Positions 32,372 through 42,315 of a stretch of 64,000 nt of DNA are shown piece by piece. Position numbers and translations under genes: made by a program. The notes beneath the pieces were generated by a model. That model had not been told where the DNA came from, ran no database searches, and was given only the letters and a program-made list of their open reading frames with translations. The stretch is taken from contig NC_061512.1 in assembly GCF_022539505.1 (NCBI RefSeq), positions 250,186,510 to 250,250,509 of the forward strand, given 5' to 3'. This DNA is from Lolium rigidum. Its lineage: Eukaryota; Streptophyta; Magnoliopsida; Poales; Poaceae. Every line of letters starts with the position of its first letter. The first letter of the stretch is position 1.

Positions 32372-32652
32372 GCCCAGGGGGCAGGCCGGCGCGGACCCTG
32401 GGCGGTCTTCTGGAAGCTCCGTGCAAAAATAGGACCCTGGGCGGTGATTTCGTCCAATTCCGAGAATTTTTCCTTACTAGGATTTCTGAAACCAAAAACA
32501 GCAGAAAACAGCAACTGACTCTTCGGCATCTTGTTAATAGGTTAGTTCCAGAAAATGCGTAAATACGACATATAATGTGCATAAAACATGTAGGTATCAT
32601 CAATAAAGTAGCATGGAACATAAGAAATTATCGATACGTTGGAGACGTATCA
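32372..32652 (-). repeat. 5' LTR fragment of element E
   Basis: The first 281 bp of U3, closely matching the 3' LTR tip. The inner end at 32372-32377 (GCCCAG) is the deletion junction to internal sequence. Confidence 0.85.
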
Positions 32653-34532
32653 ATCATCATATGACAAGTGTTCCAGATTTCACTATTAGTAACTTTGTGA
32701 TATGATGAACAATTTCACTCATAATTTTATCCATCATGACGACTTTCTGAGACCATGTCTGTACATGCTAGGCTCATAAAGTTTAACCTTAGTATTCGCA
32801 TGTGCAAATCTGGCTTGCACCCATTGTATGCACTCGTGGAATCTACAACACCCGATCATCACGAGATGCTTCGAAACGACGAGTCTTAGCAACGGTGCAT
32901 ACTAAGGACGATCACTTCATGGATATGCGAATATTGTTAGTGCCCCAATAGTTGGAGGATTGGGACGCCGGGCGTCTTCAACTTTCGTACATTCCCATAA
33001 AACTTATGAGTTTATGTAGTCTCACTAGATTATATTCTATCATCTTGCGATAAGGTCTTAGATATCGCATATATCTCATACCTCGCTTCTTTCTGAAAAC
33101 AAAACTTTTCAGCTCCTTACTTTTCAAACAAATTTGAACATCAAGTTTCACGGAGACAAGATAATTGTAGGTACTAATTGAAACCATAGCTCTTTGAATC
33201 AACAATGTGAGGTTTACTAAAAGTTTGCAATAGGACTTAATCATTTCTTGATTCTTTAACAATACGGTACCAGTCCGTAAAGTTTTCTTGTCAGATTTTA
33301 ACAGTATTTCTATCTCAATTACAAGACTAACGCATGGTAGAAAAACGGATGCCAATTCTACAAATTTAATTCAAAATACTACTCAGACTATGTTTATGAT
33401 AATTAGTTCAAGTTTTAATCTAATTACTAATGAACTCCCACTTAACACAACATCCCTCATAGTTGTTAAGTGGTACACGATCCACATCCACTACACCAAA
33501 ACCGATCATCACGTGAGATGATGTAGCTTCAATGGTGAACATCAACATGTTGATCATATCATCCATATGACTCGTGTTCAACCTTTCGGTTTCCGTTGTC
33601 CCGAGGCCATGTCTGTACATGCTAGGCTCGTCAAGCAAACCCAAGTATTCCGCGTGTGCAAACATGGCTTACACCCGTTGTATGTGAACGTAGAGTCTAT
33701 CACATCCGATCATCATGAGATGCTTCGAAACGACGAACTGTAGCAACGGTGCATACGAGGGGAGAACACTTTATTATCTTGATATTAATGTGAGGGATCA
33801 TCTTATAATGCTATCGTCGCGATCTAAGAAAAATAAGATGCATAAAGGATTAACATCACATATGCAATCCATATGTGATATGATATGGCCCTTTAGTATT
33901 TGCGCCTTTGATCTTCATCTCCAAAGCACGGACATGATCTCCATCATCAACGGGCATGATCTCCATCATCGTCGGCGTAGCGTCAAGGTCCATGGCGCCG
34001 TCTTCATGGTTGTTCACCGCATGTAGCAACTATTACAACTACTTTGAAATAATACTCAACATGAAATTTAAAGACAACCATAAGGCTCCTGCCGTTTGCC
34101 ACAATACAATAATGATCATCTCATACATATTCATCATCACATCATGACCATATCACATCACCGAACCCTGCAAAAACAAGTTAGACGCCTCTAATTTGGT
34201 TTGCATATTTTACGTGGTTTAGGGTTTTCGAGTAAGATCCAATCTACCTACGAACATGAACCACAACGGTGATACTAGTGTTGTCAATAGAAAGAGTAAA
34301 TTGAATCTTCACTATGGTGGGAGAGACAGACACCCGCAAAGCCACTTATGCAATACAAGTTGCATGTCGAACGTGGAGTAAGTCTCATGAACGCGGTCAT
34401 GTAAAGTTAGCCCGGGCCGCTTCATCCCACCATCCCGCAAGATGCAAATTACACGAACTAAAGACAACAAAAGCATCAACGCCAACAAAACAATTGTGTT
34501 CTACTCGTGCAACCAATCTATGCATAGACACG
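32653..34532 (-). other. Leader region of copia element F with an internal duplication
   Basis: Mostly non-coding leader upstream of gag. A segment of about 170 bp occurs twice, at about 32748-32918 and 33603-33770; both contain CCATGTCTGTACATGCTAGG and GAGATGCTTCGAAACGACGA. Short minus-strand coding-like pieces around 33540 (INMLMFTIEATSSH) suggest the beginning of gag, but no intact ORF remains. Confidence 0.6.
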
Positions 34533-34544
34533 GCTCTGATACCA
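34533..34544 (-). promoter_or_regulatory. Primer-binding site of copia element F (tRNA-iMet)
   Basis: TGGTATCAGAGC on the minus strand, one base after the LTR end. This is the classic Ty1/copia primer-binding site complementary to the 3' end of initiator tRNA-Met. Confidence 0.85.
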
Positions 34545-34545
34545 C

Positions 34546-36358
34546 TGATGGGATTCATAGCATAGAAAACAAAAAATTTCCTACCGCAAGAACGAAAACA
34601 CAAGCCAAGATCTAGTCTAGTAGATGGTAGCAACGAGAAGATCATGAGACTAACCCTCGAAGATTTCCAAAGCCTAACGAGATTAGATCTCGTGGTGGAT
34701 GTAGTCGATCACTTGCCGCTTGCAAAAGCGCGTAGAAGATCTTGACCGCTTGCAAAAGCGCGTAGAAGAACTTGACGGTGCCACAATCGGGCAGCACCTC
34801 CGTACTCGGTCACACGTACGGTGTTGATGAAGACGACGTCCTCCTCCCCGTTCCAGCGGGCAGCGGAAGTAGTAGATCCTCCTCGGAATCCCGACATCAC
34901 GACGGCATGGTGGCGGTGGTGGTGGAGAACTCCGGCAGGGCTTCGCCTAAGCGTATGCGGGAGAGGTGGTGGAGGAGGAGAGGCTAGGGTTTGGGGAGAG
35001 GGGGGCTTGGCCGGCCACAAAGGGGGCGGCCAAGGTTGTGGCTTGAAGTGGCCGGCCCCCTCCCCTTGCTCCTCATTATATAGGTGGAAATCCCCAAGTG
35101 TTGGTATCCAAGTCTTTGAATAAGACCCGAAACCAAAACCTACCAAAGGGACAAAACCTACCCAAGGGGGGAATCCCACTCAAGGAGGGACTCCCACCTT
35201 TCCTTGGGGGGGCTTGGCCGGCCACCCTAGGGGAGTCCACCTGGGACTCCTCCCCCTTAGGGTTGGCAGGCCATGCAAGGTGGAGTCCCTCCGGGACTCC
35301 ACTTTCCATGGTGATTTCTTCCGGACTTTTCTAGAACATTCTAGAACCTGCCATAAATGCACCGGATCATTTCCAAACTTGGAATATGACTTCCTATATA
35401 TGAATCTTATTCTCCGGACCATTCCGGACCTCCTTGTGATGTCCTGGATCCCATCCGAGACTCCGAACAAAACTTCGAACTCCATTCCATATTCCATATC
35501 TACTTAAACGACATCAAACCTTAAGTGTGTCACCCTACGGTTCGCGAACTATGCGTACATGGTCGAGACTTCTCTCCGACCAATAACCAATAGCGGGACC
35601 TGGAGATCCATAATGGCTCCCACATATTCAACGATGACTTTAGTGATCGATTGAACCATTTACATACGATACCGATTCCCTTTGTCACGCGATATTTTAC
35701 TTGTCCGAGGTTTGATCATCGGTATCACGATACCTTGTTCAACCTCGTCTCTGACAAGTACTCTTTACTCGTACTGTGGTATGTGATCTCTTTATGAACC
35801 ATTCATATGCTTGCAAGCTAATCAGATGACATTCCACCGAGAGGGCCCAGAGTATATCTATCCGTCATCGGGATTGACAAATCCCACTCTTGATCCATAT
35901 GCCTCAACTCATACTTTCTGAATACTTAATCCCACCTTTATAACCACCCATTTATGCAGTGGCGTTTGATGTAATAAAAGTACCCTTCCGGCATAAGTGA
36001 TTTACATGATCTCATGGTCGAAAGGACTAGGTAACTATGTATCGAAAGCTTATAGCAAATGAACTTAATGACGTGATCTTATGCTACGCTTAATTGGGTG
36101 TGTCCATTACATCATTCACATAATGATATAACCTTGTCATTAATAACATCCAATGTTCATGATCACGAAACCATGATCATCTATTAATCAACAAGCTAGT
36201 TATACAAGAGGCTTACTAGGGACTCCTTGTTGTTTACATAACACACATGTATCAATGTTTCAGTTAATACAATTATAGAATGGTATGTAAACATTTATCA
36301 TAAACACAAAGATATATAATAACCATTTTATTATTGCCTCTTGGGCATATCTCCAACA
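34546..36358 (-). repeat. 5' LTR of copia element F
   Basis: 1813 bp from TGTTGGAGATATGCCC (36358, minus) to ATCCCATCA (34546). A TATATAATGAGG-like promoter box on the minus strand lies near 35080. U5 is GC and Pro-codon rich, which produces spurious ORFs on both strands. The tRNA-iMet site next to it identifies it as a 5' LTR. Confidence 0.9.
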
Positions 36359-36892
36359 CATTACCCTTCGAGTAACTGGTGTTGACCTATCTCGTGTAGT
36401 CAAGCTGGAGGCCCATGAAGACAACCGAAGGCAAGGTGGGCCACTAGGTCGGTGCCGAAGAAGATTCCTTGAAGACCAAGACGAGGATCAATCGAACAAG
36501 GAAAGTTTAGAGCTAGATCTCTTGTAAACCTAGTCGTCCTCGTGTAGATCTCTTGAGACCTGGCCCCCTTTATAAGGGCCAGGAGAGGGGCTGCCGAGGG
36601 ACACACAATCAATCTTAGCAACCTTAGCCACCGTAAGTCCAGAGCTAGGTCACCGTAGCACTTAGCCTCTCGACGAGAACACAGCCGAAACCTTCGGCAC
36701 CCCATTGTAACCCGATATTTTCATAATCAAGATTAGACATGCAGGACGTAGGGGTGTTACCTCATCGAGGGCCCTTAACCTGGGTAAATTGCTCTCCCCG
36801 CTTGTCTGTTAACCGATGTCTCGTGTCAGCCTACAGGATTCCATCAACCCTAAGCCCCAATCGGAGGGCATTGTCGAGGAGCACCCTCGTCA
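36359..36892 (+). repeat. 5' LTR of element J (tip replaced by F)
   Basis: It begins CATTACCCTTCGAGTA, equal to position 10 of the B-type LTR (TGATGTGGG then CATTACCC), and ends CACCCTCGTCA at 36892. A TTTATAAGGGCC box lies near 36570. The missing first nine bases are explained by insertion of F within the LTR. Confidence 0.85.
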
Positions 36893-36894
36893 AT

Positions 36895-36911
36895 TGGCGA
36901 CGTCTGTGGGA
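36895..36911 (+). promoter_or_regulatory. Primer-binding site of J
   Basis: TGGCGACGTCTGTGGGA starts two bases after the LTR. K carries the start of a related site. The tRNA is not assigned. Confidence 0.65.
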
Positions 36912-37471
36912 ACTCTGTCAGCAGAAGGCAGGTCATCGGTAGCACCAGTCACGTCCGCAGAGTTCACGCTGGAGTCACCAACACCGCCAGAATGGAGGGA
37001 TTCGGTCCATTGCGGGTCATTCGAATTCGTGCCGCACACCGAGGCGTCGCGTTCAATCTCCACAGAACCTCGCGGCAACATGGATACTACTTTCGGTGGT
37101 GTTCACTTCATCATCGATTCCACAGGGTTCCTTCGCCTCCCTAGTTCAAACGCATCAAGGCCAGGAACTTCGGCTCCAGGAAATATCACGCCAGCAGCGG
37201 CCTTGGCGGCCCTATCAGGAGCGCCGGAAAGGGCAGCCGAAGCAGCTTCGACGCCGTAGAGGAGAAAAGGAAACGACGAAGGGACTCACGCCGCGAAGGA
37301 GAAGAGCGAATCCCGGCTCGCCCTCGGCAGTACGAGCAAGGATGCCATAATGCACGGCCAAACAAGAATCGCCTTCGCACACCATACCTATCAGCCACGG
37401 AGCAGCTTGAAGCACCGTGTTACCTGCACTCTTACATTGATCCAAAGGATTGCCTCGAAAAATCCAGTCAT
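36912..37471 (+). pseudogene. Element J gag, shortened
   Basis: Only about 560 bases separate the primer-binding site from the pol-frame ORF. The N-terminal piece reads EFTLESPTPPEWRDSV, HTEASRSISTEPRGN and FGGVHFIIDSTGFLRLPS. It jumps to a basic stretch and then to EQLEAPCYLHSYIDPKD at about 37400-37445. The capsid core expected in between is missing, so J could not assemble particles by itself. The stop at 37257-37259 adds to this. Confidence 0.55.
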
Positions 37472-38521
37472 TTGCTCAGGAACTGTCGAGAGTTCCTCGA
37501 GATTCGGCAGTTCTGCGACGACCTTAGGGCTGAAGCCATGGCGAGAGTCCACACGATGGAGAGAAGAGCGGCATCCTACAGTTATCAACCAGAACCATAC
37601 GTGCCAGAACCGTACGTGCCAGATCCGTACGTGCCAGAACCGTATGTACCAGAGCCATACGTACCAGCGGGAGGAGACCAGTACGCCCCAGCCGAAGCGT
37701 TTCCAGAATCTCGCGGACAAGTCAACATGATTTATAAAACCAGTTTTTCGAAGAGAGAAGTCAAGAAGTTTTCTCGGGAAGTGAAGTACGCAGAAGTGGC
37801 CATGGTCGACACACCCGAATATATCGACTGGTCAGACCAAAGCATATCGTTTAGCAAGGCAGATCACCCGAAGGCCGTCCCGAGGCCTGGCCACGCAGCC
37901 CTAGTTCTTGAAGCACAGATTGGAGGATACAATATGAGCAAGGTGTTCATGGATGGAGGAAGCGGGTTGAATCTGCTGTTTGCTAGCACAATGAAAGCAA
38001 TGGGCCTTACAGTCGACATGCTGAAGGAGTCCGACACAGGATTCCACGGCATCATACCGACTCGACCCGCTTACTCCCTCGGCAAAATATCACTCGATGT
38101 AGTCTTCGGCACACCTAGCAATTTCAGGAAGGAAAAAATCGAGTTCGAAGTGGTTGATTGGGAATCTCAGTACCACGCCATCCTCGGCATACCGGCGTTT
38201 GCTAAGTTCATGACAGTCCCCCACTATGCGTACCTGAAGTTGAAGATGCCTGGCAGTAACGGAACAGCATTAACCATCTGTGGAAGCTTTTCCCGTTCAG
38301 ACAGCTGCGACAGAGATTTCCAAAAGATCGCTTCAAAATTTGGAGCAGAGGAAGAACTTAACGCAGTTGACGCCGTCACAGACCACGCACAGCCACCAGC
38401 CGATAATCGTAGCGCAAGGTCTGATGAGTTCGACGTCACGAAGGAAGCAAAGAAGCAGCAGGTGCATCCCTCTTATCCAAAGAAAACAGTCAATACTTCA
38501 GCATGTCTCACTGTCGCATAG
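37472..38521 (+). pseudogene. Element J gag-protease region with pentapeptide repeats
   Basis: The frame is open for 349 codons and continuous with RT downstream apart from stops. It contains CREFLEIRQFCDDLRAEAM-type gag tail, a YVPEP repeat tract, QVNMIYKTSFSKREVKKFSR, and the aspartic protease PRPGHAALVLEAQIGG with active site VFMDGGSGLNLLF, followed by IPAFAKFMTVPHYAY. It ends at a TAG (38519-38521) placed exactly as in B. Confidence 0.8.
37590..37677 (+). repeat. 15-bp tandem repeat coding YVP(E/D)P pentapeptides
   Basis: Five successive units of 15 bp encode YVPEP or YVPDP between the gag tail and protease of J. Units differ at third positions (TACGTG, TATGTA). The related B element lacks a clear array at the matching place. 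Confidence 0.8.
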
Positions 38522-40594
38522 GAAAGCCCGCTCATCGAGTTCCTCCGTGAGCGCTGGGAAATATTTGCATGAGAACCATCCGACATGCCAGGTATTCCCA
38601 GGGAACTCGCTGAGCACGCCCTCAATGTTGATCCAACATCCAAACCAGTACAACAATCGATGTGCCGATTTTCAGAGCCGAAAAGAAGGGCCATCCGTGA
38701 AGTAGTCAGTCAGCTCCGCAAAGCCGGATTTATTCGGGAGCTCAAGGAAGCCGAGTGGGTGGCCAATCCGGTCATGGTACCAAAGAAGGATACAACCGCT
38801 CTTCGCATGTGTATCGATTACACGAGCCTAAACAAGCATTTCCCTAAGGATCACTTCCCTTTACCCCGAATTGATCAGATAGTCGATTCCACGGCGGGAC
38901 GTGGTCGTCTCTCTTTTCTTGATGCGTATTCCGGGTACAATCAGATCAAGCTCAAAAAGTAGGACCAAGAGCTGAACGCATTTATCACCCCGCACGGCGT
39001 TTTCAGTTACAACGTCATGACTTTCGGGTTGAAAATTGCAGGAGCAACTTATCAGAGATGTATGCAAGCTTGCCTTGGAGAGAAGATTGGAAGAAATATC
39101 GAGGTTTACATTGATGACATCGTGGTGAAGACAAAGCACGCCGCCACACTCATCGACGATCTTCGGGAAACTTTCGACAAACTCGATAGATACAAGATCA
39201 AGCTAAACCCGAAAAAATGTTTCTTTGGGGTGCCAGGAGGACAAGTACTCGAGTACTTCATCTCATCCCGAGGGATAGAGGCAAACCCCTTAAAAATCAA
39301 AGCTATACTCGACATGGAGCCGCCAAAGAACTTGCATCAAGTGCAACAATTGGCGGGACGTTTGGCAGCACTCAGCAGGTTTATTGCCAAACTAGGAGAG
39401 AAAGCTCCGCCCTTCTACAACCTGATGAAGAAGTCAGAAAAATTCGAGTGGACCCATGAGGCGCAAGAATCTTTCGATAACCTAAAAAGGATTTTATCGA
39501 CATCTCCAGTACTGGTGACACCGCATGAAAAGGAAATGCTGCTCATGTACATAGCAACAACGGTGCAAGTCTTCAGCAGCGTCCTAGTCGTCGAACGAGA
39601 AGAATCGGGACGATTCCACGGCGTGCAGAGACCGGTCTACTATCTTAGCGAAGTGCTCACACCAACAAAACAGAGATATCCTCATCACCAGAAGCTAGCA
39701 TATGCGGTATGGAGAATAGCTCGTAAGTTGCGCCACTACTTCACGGAGCATCCGATTATCGTGGTAAGCGAAACGCCGTTGAAAAACATACTCACTAACC
39801 CAGAGGCGACGGGTCGGGTGTCCCAATGGGCCATCGAGATAGCACCTCACAACATAACTTATGTCAATCGGACGGTGATAAAATCCCAGGTCCTCCCAGA
39901 CTTCGTGGCCGATTGGATTCAATCGCAGACGCCAGCGGCACCCGATATGTCTGGCTCCTGGACAATGTACTTTGACGGGTCGAAACGAAGCACAGGCGCA
40001 GGAGCAGGGGTGATATTGATATCGCTGCAAGGAGATAAGATGAAATACATTCTGTGTATGAATTTCTCTTTACCAACAAATAATGAAGCAGAATACGAAG
40101 CATTGCTACATGGAATGAAGATGGAAAAAGCGTGTGGAGCAACTCGTTTGGAAATTTATGGAGACTCGAATTTGGTAGTACAGCAGTCGATGAACCTATG
40201 TGACGCAGTCAGTGACAACATGATTGCCTATCATCAGTTATATCAAAATATGGAGGCCAAGTTTGAAGGGTGTGAACTTAAGCATATCGGCAGAGCCAGC
40301 AACGAGGAAGCCGACGCTTTAGCAAACATCGGTTCCATGTGCTCTCCTATCCCAGATGGGGTATTCTACGAGGTCATCACGCAGCGATCAATAAAGGAGA
40401 AAGCGTCGGCATCTCCAAAACCATCAGGTGATGTCCCAGAGGCAGGACCGCAGCAAAACGACCAGGGAGCTCCACCTCAATCTGCCGAACAGGTTCTCTT
40501 ACTCGAACCCCTATGGACCAAACCCTTTTTGGCATACTTGATAAAACAACAGTTACCAGAGGATCCAGTGGAAGCCAGACGAATTGTGAGATGA
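38522..40594 (+). pseudogene. Element J reverse transcriptase, RNase H and archaeal-type RNase H
   Basis: One frame with stops TGA 38570-38572, TAG 38960-38962 and TGA 40592-40594 but no frameshift. RT: VMVPKKDTTALRMCIDYTS, LSFLDAYSGYNQI, and the catalytic VYIDDIV at about 39106. RT-linked RNase H: YYLSEVLTPTKQRYPHHQK, FTEHPIIVV. The second RNase H at about 39955-40335 has MYFDGSKRSTGAGAGVI, NNEAEYEALLHGM, YGDSNLVVQ and NEEADALANI, supplying the acidic residues. A dual RNase H is diagnostic of Tat elements. The catalytic motifs are intact. Confidence 0.9.
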
Positions 40595-41739
40595 TCAAAG
40601 GCCTTTACTGTGGCAAAGGGAGAACTGTACAAGCGTAGTATTTCCGGCATCTTTCAAAGGTGCATTGCTATCAACGATGGAAAAGCTCTGTTACGTGAGA
40701 TACACGAAGGAACCTGTGGGCACCATGCAAGCAGCAGGGCACTTGTGGCGAAAGCTTTTAGAGCAGGATTTTATTGGCCAACGGCGGCTTCGGATGCTCG
40801 GGACTTGGTTCGGAAGTGCCACCCTTGTCAGCAATTTGCACCAAAACCGCCTGCTCCTGCAACAGACCTAATGACGATACCCCTGGCATGGCCATTTGCT
40901 CAATGGGGACTCGACCAAGTTGGACCATTGCCAAGGTCATCGCCTGGAGGCCACACGTATCTTCTCGTTGCAGTCGACAAATTCACCAAATGGATTGAGG
41001 CCGTACTTGTTCGAAATCAGAAAGCCGAAACTGCAGTCGAATTCTTCAGAGGAATAACCTGTCGCTTTGGCATGCCTCACAGTATCGTCACAGACAACGG
41101 AACTAATTTTGATTCCAAAAAGTTTCGGAAATTCTGTGATGATGGTGGCATCAAATTAAAATTCGCATCGGTGGCACATCCCCAAACCAACGGCCAAGTC
41201 GAGAGGATTAACGGTCTAATAGGGGACGGCCTCAAGAAACGCCTTACGGGCGCAGCTGGAGCTTGGGTCGAAGAATTGCCTTATGTACTCTGGAGCTTGC
41301 GTACTACACCCAATAGGTCAACTCAGTACACTCCGTTCTTCCTGGTATACGGAGCCGAAGCAGTTTTACCAGCCGACGTTCGGTTTGAAGCACCTCGAGT
41401 CACTGCGTACACAGAAGCCACTTCCAACAATGCGTTGCAAGATGCTGTTGACCTCCTCGACGAAGCTCGGGACATTGCCTTGGCAAGAACAACAGTGTAT
41501 TAGCAGGCGTTACGAAATTACCATAGCCGACGCGTACGCAGCCGAAGCTTCAGCGTCGGTGATATGGTACTACGACTAAAGCAAGAGAGACCTTTGAAGC
41601 TAGAATCCCGGTGGGAAGGGCCGTTTATCGTCACTAAAGTGATACCAGGAGGAGCCTATCGCCTCAAGAATCCAGCTTCGGGTCAAGACGTCGAAAATCC
41701 CTGGAACGTTGCACATTTGCGACGATTCTACACATAGGA
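40595..41739 (+). pseudogene. Element J integrase
   Basis: Same frame as RT. The HHCC zinc region is HEGTCGHHASSRALV followed by CHPCQQFAP. The core triad is D in WGLDQVGPLP, D in SIVTDNGTNF and E in NGQVERINGLIG. The frame is interrupted by a TAG at 41501-41503 and then continues through SVGDMVLRL and PGGAYRL to the natural TAG at 41737-41739. No chromodomain is seen, as expected for Tat. Confidence 0.9.
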
Positions 41740-42315
41740 TATAATCATTTCTCCTTGTTATTTGGCAACTCTTAAGCTTGATTTATATCATGAATATAAT
41801 TTTTGATCAAGTTTTCTACTTTTGTTGCTCCAGGCCTCATTATCCGAACAATGCGTTCGGGGCTCGTCTTATTGGCTCTTACTCCTATCAGGAGCGTTGG
41901 CCAGAGATAAGTTTACAGTATCATTAATTAAATAATCCCATCGGGACCTAAGATTAATGACACACGACAGTCCATCTAAGCCTCGAGAAAATACGCGAGC
42001 GCTGCAAACGATGGACACATTACCATAAAACAAGACTCAAGCCGGTGCACCGTGCGACGAAGTCAGGCGTCTAAATCCCTCGGTTACTCGACGGGTGTCG
42101 CTCCTATAAAACTTACGCATCGACTCCGCAATAAAATTGCAAATATAACGGAGTCGTCGGGTGAGCAGGCTGACTTGATCACTCAGCCCCCCTCGACAAA
42201 ATAATTAGCAAGTGAATTAACAAATTCACCCAGAAACTATCAGATGCGCATCAGCGTACATTTGAAATTACCCTTTGTGAAAACAAGGTCATTACATACA
42301 TATATATGCTTAATC
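41740..42315 (+). other. Spacer between J integrase and its antisense gene
   Basis: About 575 bp without credible ORFs on either strand. It would hold the 3' ends of the two convergent transcripts (pol on plus, antisense gene on minus). A polyadenylation signal cannot be placed with confidence. Confidence 0.6.

Larger units (their letters stand above)
28429..32652 (-). mobile_element. Athila-like non-autonomous element E with large internal deletion
   Basis: Minus-strand element with both outer ends intact and a perfect 5-bp target duplication ATCAT (28424-28428 and 32653-32657). Reading from its 5' end: 281 bp of 5' LTR (32652-32372), then directly 3' internal sequence (32371-30029), then a polypurine tract and a complete 3' LTR. 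The rest of the 5' LTR, the primer-binding site and any ORF were removed in one deletion. Confidence 0.9.
32653..36358 (-). mobile_element. BARE/Angela-like Ty1/copia element F, 5' portion
   Basis: Minus-strand 5' LTR (36358-34546), a tRNA-iMet primer-binding site and 1.9 kb of leader, interrupted at 32652 by E. The LTR tip TGTTGGAGATATGCCC and its length of about 1.8 kb fit the BARE/WIS/Angela group. F's right end falls inside J's LTR, starting CATTA at 36359. Confidence 0.85.

Noticed and set aside
34772..35507. Several open frames on both strands around 34.7-35.5 kb
   Set aside because: They fall inside the U5/U3 of the copia LTR of F, in proline-codon-rich repeats. No known domain.
37350..37730. 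Open frame with repeated Cys/Thr/His/Gln-rich units (NRTCQ, IRTCQ, NRMYQ)
   Set aside because: It is the 15-bp YVPEP repeat read in another frame.
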